From NCBI GenBank assembly GCA_046734415.1, contig JBKPRD010000133.1, positions 1 through 6,158 of the forward strand: DNA of 6,158 nt, in the 5' to 3' direction. Every line of letters begins with the position of its first letter. The first letter of the stretch is position 1. Below are positions 1 to 5,742 of the stretch, piece by piece. Origin of the DNA: DATBLE01 sp046734415 (GTDB taxonomy: Bacteria; Actinomycetota; Thermoleophilia; Gaiellales; Gaiellaceae). The notes below the pieces were generated by a model. It saw nothing but the letters and a program-made list of their open reading frames with translations, did not search any database and was not told the origin of the DNA. The translations under genes and the position numbers were made by a program.

Positions 1-52
1 AGCTCGGCATGCCGCCGGAGAACTTCGAAAAGCGTTCCGTCGAGTGGGCCGC

Positions 53-1243
53 TCAGAAGCCCCACTCGAACTGCGAGATGATCTCGGGACCGTTCTCGGT
101 GACGAGCACCGTCTTCTCGGCGCGCGCGCCTGCCGTGCCACCCTCGCCCGAATACGCCCCGGGTTCGACGCAGAACACCATGCCTGCCTCGATCACCGTG
201 TGGTCGTAGACGACGAGGCGCGGGCGCTCGTTCACGCTCGCCCCGATCTGGTGCCCGGTGTAGTGGGCGACGGGAAGACCGTGACGCTCCATCGTCGTAC
301 GCACCACCTCGGCCGCGTCCGAGCACCTCGCCCCTGGGCGCAGGGTCGCCATCGCAGCCTCACAGCTGTCGCGCGCGGCGTCGAAGTACCGTCGCTGCTC
401 GTCCGTGGGCTCGGCTCCGAAAATGACGACGTTCGTGCAATCCGCCCAGTAGCCGTCCACGCGCGGGCTGATGTCGAGAAGGCCCGCGTCGCCGATCTCG
501 ATCTCCCTGCCCACCGGTCCACCCGGAGCGACCAGCGCCGTCCGCGGACCGGTCACCAGCTCACCGGTGACGATCAGGTGTCGGGAGGTCCTCGCGTCCA
601 TCGCGCGGAGGAGCTCGATCCAGACGTCGATGTCGGAGGCTGGGGGAGAGGCGGAGGCGGCGAGCTCGCGCAATCTCGTCTGCGCGTCGGATGCGACGAG
701 GGCCGCCTCACGCAGGAGCGCGATCTCGCGCTCGGTCTTGACGCGGCGCGCCTGCTCGAGCGCGAATGAGGCGTCGCGAAGCTCGACATCCGGAAACTCG
801 TGTGCCAGCACCTCACGGGCGAGCAGCGGTAGCGACGGCTCGACGGCGAGAACGGCTTCGCCGCTCCCCAGCCCGGCGTCCTTCAGCGTCCCGGCGACTG
901 CGCCCTTGAACGAGGCCGACGGGTCGAGTTCCTCGAAGTGGCCGAGCGAATCGTACGAGTGCAGGCCGTCGAACCAGCTCCGCCCAGCCAGACCGGCGTA
1001 CGCGTCGGCGGCGACAAGCGCACCGTTGCCGTCAGCCGAGACGAGCGCGAGCACGAGCGGGAGCCAGGAGGCCACTTCCCAGATCGGCCCGAGTGCGAGC
1101 GGCGCCTCGAATCCGGCCGCGTAGGTGATGTTCGTCGGGCTCGAGAGCAGCGCGAAATCGATTCCGTCGCTGCGGAGCGCCTGAGACGTCCGCTCGACCT
1201 CCTCGGAGCGGGAGGACGGTGGCTCGGACACGGGACCGATCAT
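53..1243 (-). CDS. M24-family metallohydrolase (Xaa-Pro peptidase/creatinase-like)
   Basis: A 396-residue protein with the two-domain layout of the M24B family. The N-terminal creatinase-like domain spans about residues 14-165 and includes the typical early motif SPTNITYAAGF (35-45). The C-terminal pita-bread domain spans about 170-390. The five dinuclear-metal ligands of the family are all visible: D257 in LLDIS, D268 in WADCTN, H331 in TGHQIG, E360 in CVEPG and E376 in RAEKTV. Family members hydrolyse Xaa-Pro peptides or non-peptide amides in the cytoplasm; there is no signal peptide. Oddly, N338 replaces the second catalytic His (expected seven residues after the metal His), and the ALPH-type His before D257 is also absent, so the substrate may not be an Xaa-Pro peptide. 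The ATG at 1243 was chosen because homology begins just after it; the frame is open further upstream (to 1567), but that part overlaps the E2 gene. No strong ribosome binding site precedes this ATG. The gene is divergent from the dehydrogenase operon. Fold confidence is high; substrate is unknown. Confidence 0.9.
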   Translation of the reverse strand: MIGPVSEPPSSRSEEVERTSQALRSDGIDFALLSSPTNITYAAGFEAPLALGPIWEVASWLPLVLALVSADGNGALVAADAYAGLAGRSWFDGLHSYDSLGHFEELDPSASFKGAVAGTLKDAGLGSGEAVLAVEPSLPLLAREVLAHEFPDVELRDASFALEQARRVKTEREIALLREAALVASDAQTRLRELAASASPPASDIDVWIELLRAMDARTSRHLIVTGELVTGPRTALVAPGGPVGREIEIGDAGLLDISPRVDGYWADCTNVVIFGAEPTDEQRRYFDAARDSCEAAMATLRPGARCSDAAEVVRTTMERHGLPVAHYTGHQIGASVNERPRLVVYDHTVIEAGMVFCVEPGAYSGEGGTAGARAEKTVLVTENGPEIISQFEWGF

Positions 1244-1287
1244 ATTCCGGCGCGCCAGTACTCGGTGAATGCCACCCCGATCCTTCC

Positions 1288-1317
1288 TTGACGCATCGGC
1301 GATGATCGCGATACGTT
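1288..1317 (+). promoter_or_regulatory. Candidate housekeeping-sigma promoter for the dehydrogenase operon
   Basis: A TTGACG hexamer (1288-1293, five of six matches to the -35 consensus) is followed after 18 bp by TACGTT (1312-1317), which keeps the TAnnnT frame of a -10 box. Transcription would start near 1324, giving a leader of about 35 nt before the GTG at 1359. The spacer contains the palindrome GCGATGATCGC (1299-1309). The location in the divergent intergenic region fits, but the -10 match is weak and no experiment supports it. Confidence 0.4.
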
Positions 1318-1321
1318 CGCG

Positions 1322-1332
1322 GGAACGATTCC
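1322..1332. promoter_or_regulatory. Candidate operator: inverted repeat GGAACGATTCC
   Basis: A perfect 4-bp inverted repeat, GGAA and TTCC around a CGA centre, lies at the predicted transcription start of the E2 operon. A repressor bound here would block initiation. The size and CG-containing centre recall LacI/GalR-type operators of sugar loci, but no regulator gene is present in the window and a repeat this short can occur by chance. Confidence 0.25.
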
Positions 1333-1343
1333 ATACTTCGGAC

Positions 1344-1352
1344 GGAGGAGGG
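1344..1352 (+). promoter_or_regulatory. Strong ribosome binding site for the leader ORF
   Basis: The purine run GGAGGAGGG lies 6 nt upstream of the GTG at 1359. It is 41 nt from the E2 ATG, too far to serve that start directly. The E2 ATG itself has only a weak GGGA (1382-1385) in front of it. This mismatch is what points to translation of the short leader ORF and coupling into E2. Confidence 0.55.
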
Positions 1353-1358
1353 TAGTTC

Positions 1359-1394
1359 GTGAGCGTGCGTCGGGCCGAGTTGGGATCCTGCTGA
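1359..1394 (+). CDS. Putative 11-codon leader peptide coupled to E2
   Basis: The GTG at 1359 follows the best Shine-Dalgarno sequence of this intergenic region and opens a frame reading MSVRRAELGSC before TGA (1392-1394). The A of that TGA is the first base of the E2 start codon (TGATG). A stop-start overlap of this kind normally means the terminating ribosome re-initiates on the next gene. The peptide has no recognisable relatives and may have no function of its own beyond loading ribosomes. It could also be a sensing leader, for example for arginine (adjacent CGT CGG) or cysteine (last codon TGC). The rival explanation is a chance purine run. Confidence 0.4.
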   Translation: MSVRRAELGSC

Positions 1395-2446
1395 TGGCCG
1401 AGATCGCAATTCCGTCGATCGGAATCGCGATGACCGAGGCACTCCTCGTCAAGTGGCTGAAGCAACCCGGCGACGAAGTGGCAGCGGCCGAGGCCGTGGC
1501 CGAGATCGAGACGGACAAGGCAACCATGGACCTCGAGAGCCCGATTGCAGGCCGCCTGGGGCCTCATCTAGTCGAGCCCGGAGCGATCGTCCCCGTCGGA
1601 GCGGTAGTCGTCGAGGTCGTCGCCGACGGCGAAGCTGCCACCCCCTCCGCCCCTACCGAATCGGCCTCTCCCGGCCCGGAGTCGACGGAGAGTCGCACAC
1701 CTCCCTCCGCGGCCTCCGTCTTCGGGCCGGGAGCGCTCGAAGGGCGCCGGCCGCACACTCGAAGCCCGCGAGCACGCCGTCTGGGCGCCCAGCCCGAGGC
1801 GCTATCCGAACCGCAAGCCGAGCGCTTCCGGGAGTTGATCGCGGCAAAAGTGAGCCAGTCCTGGCGTGAGATCCCCCACTTCGCCGTCACCCGGGAAGTC
1901 GACGCGGAGCCGATGCTGCAGACACTCGCCGCACTCCGTGCATCGGAGATCGAGCCTCAACCGACGTTTACCGACCTGCTGTTGCGTGCACTGGCAACGG
2001 GGCTCGATACCTCGGGGCGTCGAGCGGGCGGCGACGTCGGACTTGCCGTTGCGACTGAGCGCGGAGTGGTGATCCCGGTCGTCGGCAACGTCCTCGGGCT
2101 CGACGCGTCGGGGCTTGCCCGGGAGCGCGCGGCCGCCGTCGAGCGGGCTCGATCCGGGCGGCTCGGCCCTGCTGATCTGGAGTCGACGCCACTCTCGACT
2201 CTCTCCAACCTCGGCGCGATGGGCGTCGACCACTTCACGGGCGTGATCGCACTCGGCCAGACGTGCCTTCTGACTGTCGGCCGTGCGATCCCACGGGTCG
2301 TTGCGGACGGCGACCGCACGCTGAGCGTGCGTACCACCTTCCATGCGACGTTGAACGTCGACCACCGGACGATCGATGGAGCGGATGCGGCCCGGCTTCT
2401 GGTCGCGTTCGCCGAGGCGGCCGAGGCGATGACTGCGAATTTCTAG
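1394..2446 (+). CDS. 2-oxoacid dehydrogenase E2, dihydrolipoyl acyltransferase (compact)
   Basis: The protein (350 residues) is the acyl-carrying core of a PDH/acetoin-dehydrogenase-type complex. It accepts the acyl group from E1 on a lipoyl arm and transfers it to CoA. Residues 1-77 form a lipoyl domain with the lipoylation motif ETDKA (K42). Residues 78-118 are a Pro/Ser/Ala-rich flexible linker. Residues about 140-350 form the chloramphenicol-acetyltransferase-like catalytic domain, with SNLGAMGV (271-278) and the active-site motif HRTIDG (H324, D328). The protein is short for the family. The peripheral subunit-binding domain is reduced to a stub (SPRARRL, 124-130), and the segment between TDLLLRALATGL and GDVGLAVATERG lacks the usual loop containing LNA. 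The start ATG overlaps the stop of a leader ORF, and no upstream in-frame ATG, GTG or TTG exists nearby. E2 precedes E1 alpha and E1 beta, the reverse of the commonest order. The acyl substrate cannot be decided. Confidence 0.92.
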   Translation: MAEIAIPSIGIAMTEALLVKWLKQPGDEVAAAEAVAEIETDKATMDLESPIAGRLGPHLVEPGAIVPVGAVVVEVVADGEAATPSAPTESASPGPESTESRTPPSAASVFGPGALEGRRPHTRSPRARRLGAQPEALSEPQAERFRELIAAKVSQSWREIPHFAVTREVDAEPMLQTLAALRASEIEPQPTFTDLLLRALATGLDTSGRRAGGDVGLAVATERGVVIPVVGNVLGLDASGLARERAAAVERARSGRLGPADLESTPLSTLSNLGAMGVDHFTGVIALGQTCLLTVGRAIPRVVADGDRTLSVRTTFHATLNVDHRTIDGADAARLLVAFAEAAEAMTANF

Positions 2447-2450
2447 GAGG
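2445..2450 (+). promoter_or_regulatory. Ribosome binding site that fixes the TTG start of E1 alpha
   Basis: AGGAGG overlaps the last two bases of the E2 stop codon TAG (2444-2446) and sits 5 nt before the TTG at 2456. The strength and spacing decide in favour of TTG over any later start. The overlap with the E2 stop suggests the two genes are translationally coupled. Confidence 0.8.
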
Positions 2451-2455
2451 ACGCT

Positions 2456-3511
2456 TTGAGCGAAATCCCAACCGCCGTAGAACCCGACGAAGTCGTCGAG
2501 ATCCAGCTCGACGGCGTGCCCGTCGACGACCTCGAGGAATGGCTCGAGACGATGCTCGTGATCCGTGAGTTCGAGGAGTCGCTCGAGCCCCTGACCACGA
2601 GCGGCAACCAGATACCCGGAAGCGTGCATCAGGCATCCGGCCAGGAGGCGGTCGCGGTCGGCGTCATGCGCGTGCTCGCGCCCGGGGACATCGTCGCCAG
2701 CCCGCATCGTCCTCATCACCACGCGCTCGCCAAGGGGATGACGCCCCGCGTCGTGATGGCCGAACTCTGGGGCCGCACGAACGGCTGTGCAGGCGGGCGT
2801 GGCGGGACGATGCACCTGAACGACTTCTCGCTCGGCTACTTCGGGTCGAACGGGATCGTCGGCGCGGCGCTGGGGATCGCAATGGGGGCGGCACTCGCCG
2901 CGAAGCTGCGGAAGACAGAGCAGGTGTGCGTCGGATTCTTCGGAGAGGGTGGCGCGAACACCGGCCGGACGTGGGAGTTCATCAACTTCGCCGCCGTGCA
3001 GAGGCTTCCGTTGATCGCCGTCTGTGAAAACAACCAGTACGCCGTGGAGACATATATCGGTCGATCGGCTGCCCTTGCCGACTCGATCGCGCGGCGTGCG
3101 GAAGGGTTCGGCCTTCCGTCCGTCCAGGTCGACGGGCAGGACGTTTGCGCCGTCTACCGAGCGACACGCGCCGCGCACGAGCGGGCCCGACGCGGCGACG
3201 GGCCGACGTTCATCGAGGCGGTCACCTATCGCTACCACGGTCACAACACGGGCGAAATTGCCAACTATCGTGAGGCCGAAGAGGTCGACCGTTGGCGCCT
3301 GACAAAAGACCCGATCGAACGGCTTCGTCGGGCACTCGAGTCGGCGGGCAAACTCGAGCTCGGGCGGTTCGACGCACTCGCGGAGAACGCGAAGGACGTC
3401 ACCGCAGACGCGATCAGTTTCGCAGAGAAGTCGCCCGTACCCGACCCCGCGACGGCCACAACCGGCGTCACCGCGGTGCCGTTCGATCCGAGAGGGCCGG
3501 GTTCGCGATGA
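2456..3511 (+). CDS. Thiamine-diphosphate-dependent dehydrogenase E1, alpha subunit
   Basis: The 351-residue protein is the alpha half of a heterotetrameric E1, which decarboxylates a 2-oxo acid or cleaves acetoin and passes the acyl group to E2. Family landmarks appear in order: VIREFEESL near residue 35, GSVHQASGQEAVAVG (55-69), an HRPHHHALAKG segment (84-94), GRGGTMH (114-120), and the ThDP/Mg motif from G163 to N193. The last two are followed by YRYHGHNTGE (258-267), matching the YRxHGH region near the phosphorylation-loop equivalents. The ThDP motif reads GEG-X26-NN rather than the usual GDG-X-NN, so Glu164 stands in the Mg-ligand position normally filled by Asp. The sequence resembles both AcoA and PdhA families, and the substrate cannot be decided. 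It starts at TTG behind a perfect AGGAGG and ends by ATGA overlap with E1 beta. Confidence 0.92.
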   Translation: MSEIPTAVEPDEVVEIQLDGVPVDDLEEWLETMLVIREFEESLEPLTTSGNQIPGSVHQASGQEAVAVGVMRVLAPGDIVASPHRPHHHALAKGMTPRVVMAELWGRTNGCAGGRGGTMHLNDFSLGYFGSNGIVGAALGIAMGAALAAKLRKTEQVCVGFFGEGGANTGRTWEFINFAAVQRLPLIAVCENNQYAVETYIGRSAALADSIARRAEGFGLPSVQVDGQDVCAVYRATRAAHERARRGDGPTFIEAVTYRYHGHNTGEIANYREAEEVDRWRLTKDPIERLRRALESAGKLELGRFDALAENAKDVTADAISFAEKSPVPDPATATTGVTAVPFDPRGPGSR

Positions 3512-4503
3512 GCGAGCAGGTAACAGTCGGCCAGGCGTTCCAACAGGGAATGCGGGAGGAGATGGCACGTGACGAGACGATCTTCGTGCTCGGCACCGAC
3601 CTCTTCATCCGGGGAGGTCACTTCGCACAGGTGAAAGGGATCGGGCCCGAATTCGGCCATGACCGCGTGATCGACGCGCCGATCTCGGAAGCGGCGATGG
3701 TCGCCGCCGGCGTCGGCGCGGCAATGAACGGCATGCGGCCGGTGATCGATCTCAACTTCATGGACTTCGCGTTCGGAGCGATGGACGAGATCGCGAATCA
3801 GGCCGCCAAGTCCCGCTATCTCTGGGGCAAGTCTCTGCCTCTCGTCATCCGTGCATCGTCCGGAATCGCCCTCTACGCAGCGCAGCACAACAACAGCCTC
3901 GAGGCTTGGTTCATGCACACGCCCGGCCTCGTTGTGGTGATGCCTTCGAACGCCGCGGATACGAAGGGCATCCTGAAGTCGGCGCTGCGGGGCGACGACC
4001 CTGTGATGTTCTTCATGCACAAGCGCCTGACCGGCGCCCGCGGCGAGATCGGCGGCCCGGATGACCTCGTCCCGATCGGAAAGGCGGCGATCGCGCGGCC
4101 GGGCAGAGATCTCACGGTGATCGCCTCGGGGATCGTCGTGCAGAAGACGCTGAAGGCGGCCGAGGCGCTCGCAGCCGACGGCGTCGACGCCGAAGTGATC
4201 GACCTACGGACCATCTTCCCGCTCGACATGGATCTAGTCGCCGAATCGGTACGCAAGACCGGCCGTGCAGTCGTCGTGACCGAGGAGCCCCCGTACGCGA
4301 GCGTCGCCTCGGAGCTGGCCGCTTCGATTCAGGAGGACGTGTTCGAGTATCTCGACGCGCCGGTGGCGCGCGTGACGGCGGCACACGCACCGATCCCGCA
4401 CGCGCCGCAGCTGATGGAGGCACTGATCCCGCAGGTCGAGACCGTCGTCGACGCGGTCAAGCGCTCGATCGAACGCTGGCCCTCGACCGAGGGCGGGGTG
4501 TGA
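3508..4503 (+). CDS. Thiamine-diphosphate-dependent dehydrogenase E1, beta subunit
   Basis: The 331-residue protein has the normal length for the E1 beta family. It has the N-terminal pyrimidine-binding domain (about 1-180) and the C-terminal transketolase domain (about 195-325). Visible motifs are VLGTD (27-31), RVIDAPISEAAM (53-64) with the ThDP-activating Glu61, NQAAKSRY (97-104), PLVIRASSG (111-119), AQHNNSLEAWF (125-135) with the conserved His127, and TPGLVVVMPS (138-147). It pairs with E1 alpha to form the alpha2beta2 enzyme. The loop before His127 reads ALYAAQHNNS, lacking the glycine-rich GAQHSQS form common in PDH and acetoin E1 beta. The ATG at 3508 overlaps the E1 alpha stop (ATGA), implying equimolar coupled synthesis; the purine run AGAGGG (3490-3495) is a weak, distant ribosome binding site. 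A longer open frame upstream lies over E1 alpha and is not coding. Confidence 0.93.
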   Translation: MSEQVTVGQAFQQGMREEMARDETIFVLGTDLFIRGGHFAQVKGIGPEFGHDRVIDAPISEAAMVAAGVGAAMNGMRPVIDLNFMDFAFGAMDEIANQAAKSRYLWGKSLPLVIRASSGIALYAAQHNNSLEAWFMHTPGLVVVMPSNAADTKGILKSALRGDDPVMFFMHKRLTGARGEIGGPDDLVPIGKAAIARPGRDLTVIASGIVVQKTLKAAEALAADGVDAEVIDLRTIFPLDMDLVAESVRKTGRAVVVTEEPPYASVASELAASIQEDVFEYLDAPVARVTAAHAPIPHAPQLMEALIPQVETVVDAVKRSIERWPSTEGGV

Positions 4504-4521
4504 AGTCGTAGACCACGGACC

Positions 4522-4594
4522 CAGCTAGACAGGAGGTGGTACCTGGCTGAGACTAGTCGGGTTGGGCTTCGGTAAAGGGAAACGTCCCAGTCTC
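4522..4594 (+). other. Structured spacer between E1 beta and the binding-protein gene
   Basis: Two imperfect hairpins can be drawn in this 116-bp gap (4504-4619). The first pairs CAGC (4522-4525) and CAGG (4530-4533) with CCTG (4542-4545) and GCTG (4546-4549), leaving a TAGA bulge and an 8-nt loop that carries part of a strong AGGAGG. The second pairs GAGACT (4549-4554) and GGG (4559-4561) with CCC (4586-4588) and AGTCTC (4589-4594). Neither is followed by a T-run, so they are not intrinsic terminators. They could be mRNA processing or stability elements ahead of an abundant binding-protein message. No convincing promoter is visible in the gap. Confidence 0.3.
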
Positions 4595-4605
4595 GCAAGG
4601 GGAAA

Positions 4606-4612
4606 GGGAGGG
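4606..4612 (+). promoter_or_regulatory. Ribosome binding site of the binding-protein gene
   Basis: GGGAGGG lies 7 nt before the ATG at 4620, within a longer purine-rich run beginning near 4599. The spacing and strength fix the start and match the high expression expected of a transporter binding protein. Confidence 0.75.
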
Positions 4613-4619
4613 TTTACAA

Positions 4620-5729
4620 ATGAGTCGAATTCCGAAGAAGCGAGGGCTCGGTGCACTGATCGCCGTCGGCGCTCTTTCCGCACTCCTCGCTCTTCTCCTG
4701 CCGGGCGTATCCGGCGGGAAGACCGTCAAGTCAGGCTCGTCGCATGCGAGGGTCTACAAGTTCGTTCTCAGCAACAACTTCCTCGGGAACGACTGGCGGC
4801 CGCAGATGGAGCGGCTCGCCGTGCTGACTTCGCATCTGCCGCCGTTCAAGGGCAGGGTCTCGCTCAAGGTCGTCAACTCGCAGTCGACGACCGAGGCGCA
4901 GATCGCGGACCTCAACAACATCGTCGCGTCGAAGCCTGACGTGATCCTCGTCGATGCAGGCTCTCCGACCGCGCTCAACCCGACGATCGCTCGGGCCTGC
5001 GCGGCCGGGATCAAGGTCATCTCGTTCGACCAGATAGTGACGGCGAGGTGCGCCTGGAAGGTGGGCCAGGATCACAGCCCCGGCCAGCGGGCGATCGGCC
5101 AGTGGATGGCCAAGACCCTCAAGAACACGGGCGGCATCTTCGTCGACCGCGGTCTCCCGGGCGCTCCGATCTCGGCCGTCATCCACGACAGCTTCCTCGA
5201 GGGCCTGAAGAAGTACGGCCCGAATGTCAAGGTCCTCGCCGAGTACGACGGCAAGTACTCGATCGGGCCCGAGCAGCAGGCGGTCTCGGCGCTCCTCGCC
5301 GGTCACTCCGACGTCGCCGGCGTGATGACGCAGGGCTACTGCACGCCGATCTTCAACGCCTTCAAGCAAGCGGGGTTGAAGAACGTCCCGTGCACCGCCT
5401 ACGGCTACAACGGTGAGCTCGTCGCGTGCGCGAGGCTGAATACGCCGTGCGCGATTCTGAGCGGCTCTCCGGTCGTGATCCAGATCGCGATGAAGCTCGG
5501 CCTGAACGCGATGGACGGCAAGGCCGTTCCGACCAGGAGCACGCAGGTCCCGGTTCCATGGACCCTGTACGTCTCGGGTCCTCCGATAACGATCCAAAAC
5601 CCGGGCGGGGTGGTCCAAAGGATCGTCATCGGGAAGAACGCGTTCCCCGCCCTCGCTCCGGGGCTCGCTCTTCCGTACACGCTTCCCCAGTACAAGATCA
5701 CTCCGCAGCAGGCAGCGGCCAAGCGCTAA
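4620..5729 (+). CDS. Sugar-type ABC transporter substrate-binding protein (RbsB-like fold)
   Basis: The 369-residue exported protein captures a small sugar-like ligand outside the membrane and delivers it to the ABC importer. A signal peptide is clear: basic RIPKKR (3-8), then a hydrophobic core of about residues 10-28 and a probable cleavage zone near 30-36. The mature part has the type 1 periplasmic-binding-protein pattern. It begins with YKFVLSNNFLGNDWRPQM (46-63), continues with PDVILVDAGSPTALNPTIARACAAGIKVISFD (106-137) and then a second lobe with GKYSIGPEQQAVSALLAGHSDVAGVM from residue 211. The NNxxGNxWRxQM pattern is shared by many ribose/galactofuranose-type binding proteins. There is no lipobox cysteine, although monoderm binding proteins are usually lipoproteins. 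The six cysteines (127, 144, 241, 258, 270, 277) are unexpectedly many and could form disulfides. The next gene is the cognate ATPase. The ligand is not predictable from sequence. Confidence 0.9.
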   Translation: MSRIPKKRGLGALIAVGALSALLALLLPGVSGGKTVKSGSSHARVYKFVLSNNFLGNDWRPQMERLAVLTSHLPPFKGRVSLKVVNSQSTTEAQIADLNNIVASKPDVILVDAGSPTALNPTIARACAAGIKVISFDQIVTARCAWKVGQDHSPGQRAIGQWMAKTLKNTGGIFVDRGLPGAPISAVIHDSFLEGLKKYGPNVKVLAEYDGKYSIGPEQQAVSALLAGHSDVAGVMTQGYCTPIFNAFKQAGLKNVPCTAYGYNGELVACARLNTPCAILSGSPVVIQIAMKLGLNAMDGKAVPTRSTQVPVPWTLYVSGPPITIQNPGGVVQRIVIGKNAFPALAPGLALPYTLPQYKITPQQAAAKR

Positions 5730-5742
5730 GACGCAACAGCGG

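Noticed and set aside
1..65. Possible start of another minus-strand gene overlapping the M24 stop (GTG at 65-63, or ATG at 10-8)
   Set aside because: The frame from the GTG stays open to the window edge, but only about 20 codons are visible, there is no ribosome binding site and no recognisable similarity. It is too little to annotate.
44..769. Plus-strand open frame of 241 codons opposite the M24 gene
   Set aside because: The minus-strand M24 protein has all metal ligands and a family-typical length; this plus frame is compositionally biased and motif-free.
1244..1567. N-terminal extension of the M24 frame up to 1567
   Set aside because: The extra 108 codons run antisense through the intergenic region and the E2 lipoyl domain and show no family similarity. 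Homology begins just after the ATG at 1243.
1802..3568. Long minus-strand open frame of 588 codons across E2 and E1 alpha
   Set aside because: It is antisense to two clearly homologous genes, has Arg/Asp/His-rich low-information sequence and no recognisable domain. Such frames are common opposite GC-rich genes.
4535..4543. GGTGGTACC, resembling the core of the T-box antiterminator motif
   Set aside because: There is no Stem I architecture upstream (that DNA encodes the end of E1 beta), no terminator alternative and no aminoacyl-tRNA-related gene downstream. A 9-nt match is best explained by chance.
4562..4939. Plus-strand frame starting at TTG 4562 that runs into the binding-protein gene
   Set aside because: It overlaps the signal peptide and mature binding protein in another frame, has low-complexity Arg/Gln-rich sequence and no suitable ribosome site.
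4731..5618. Minus-strand open frame of 295 codons opposite the binding-protein gene
   Set aside because: It is the antisense shadow of a well supported exported protein, is Arg/Asp-rich and shows no motif.
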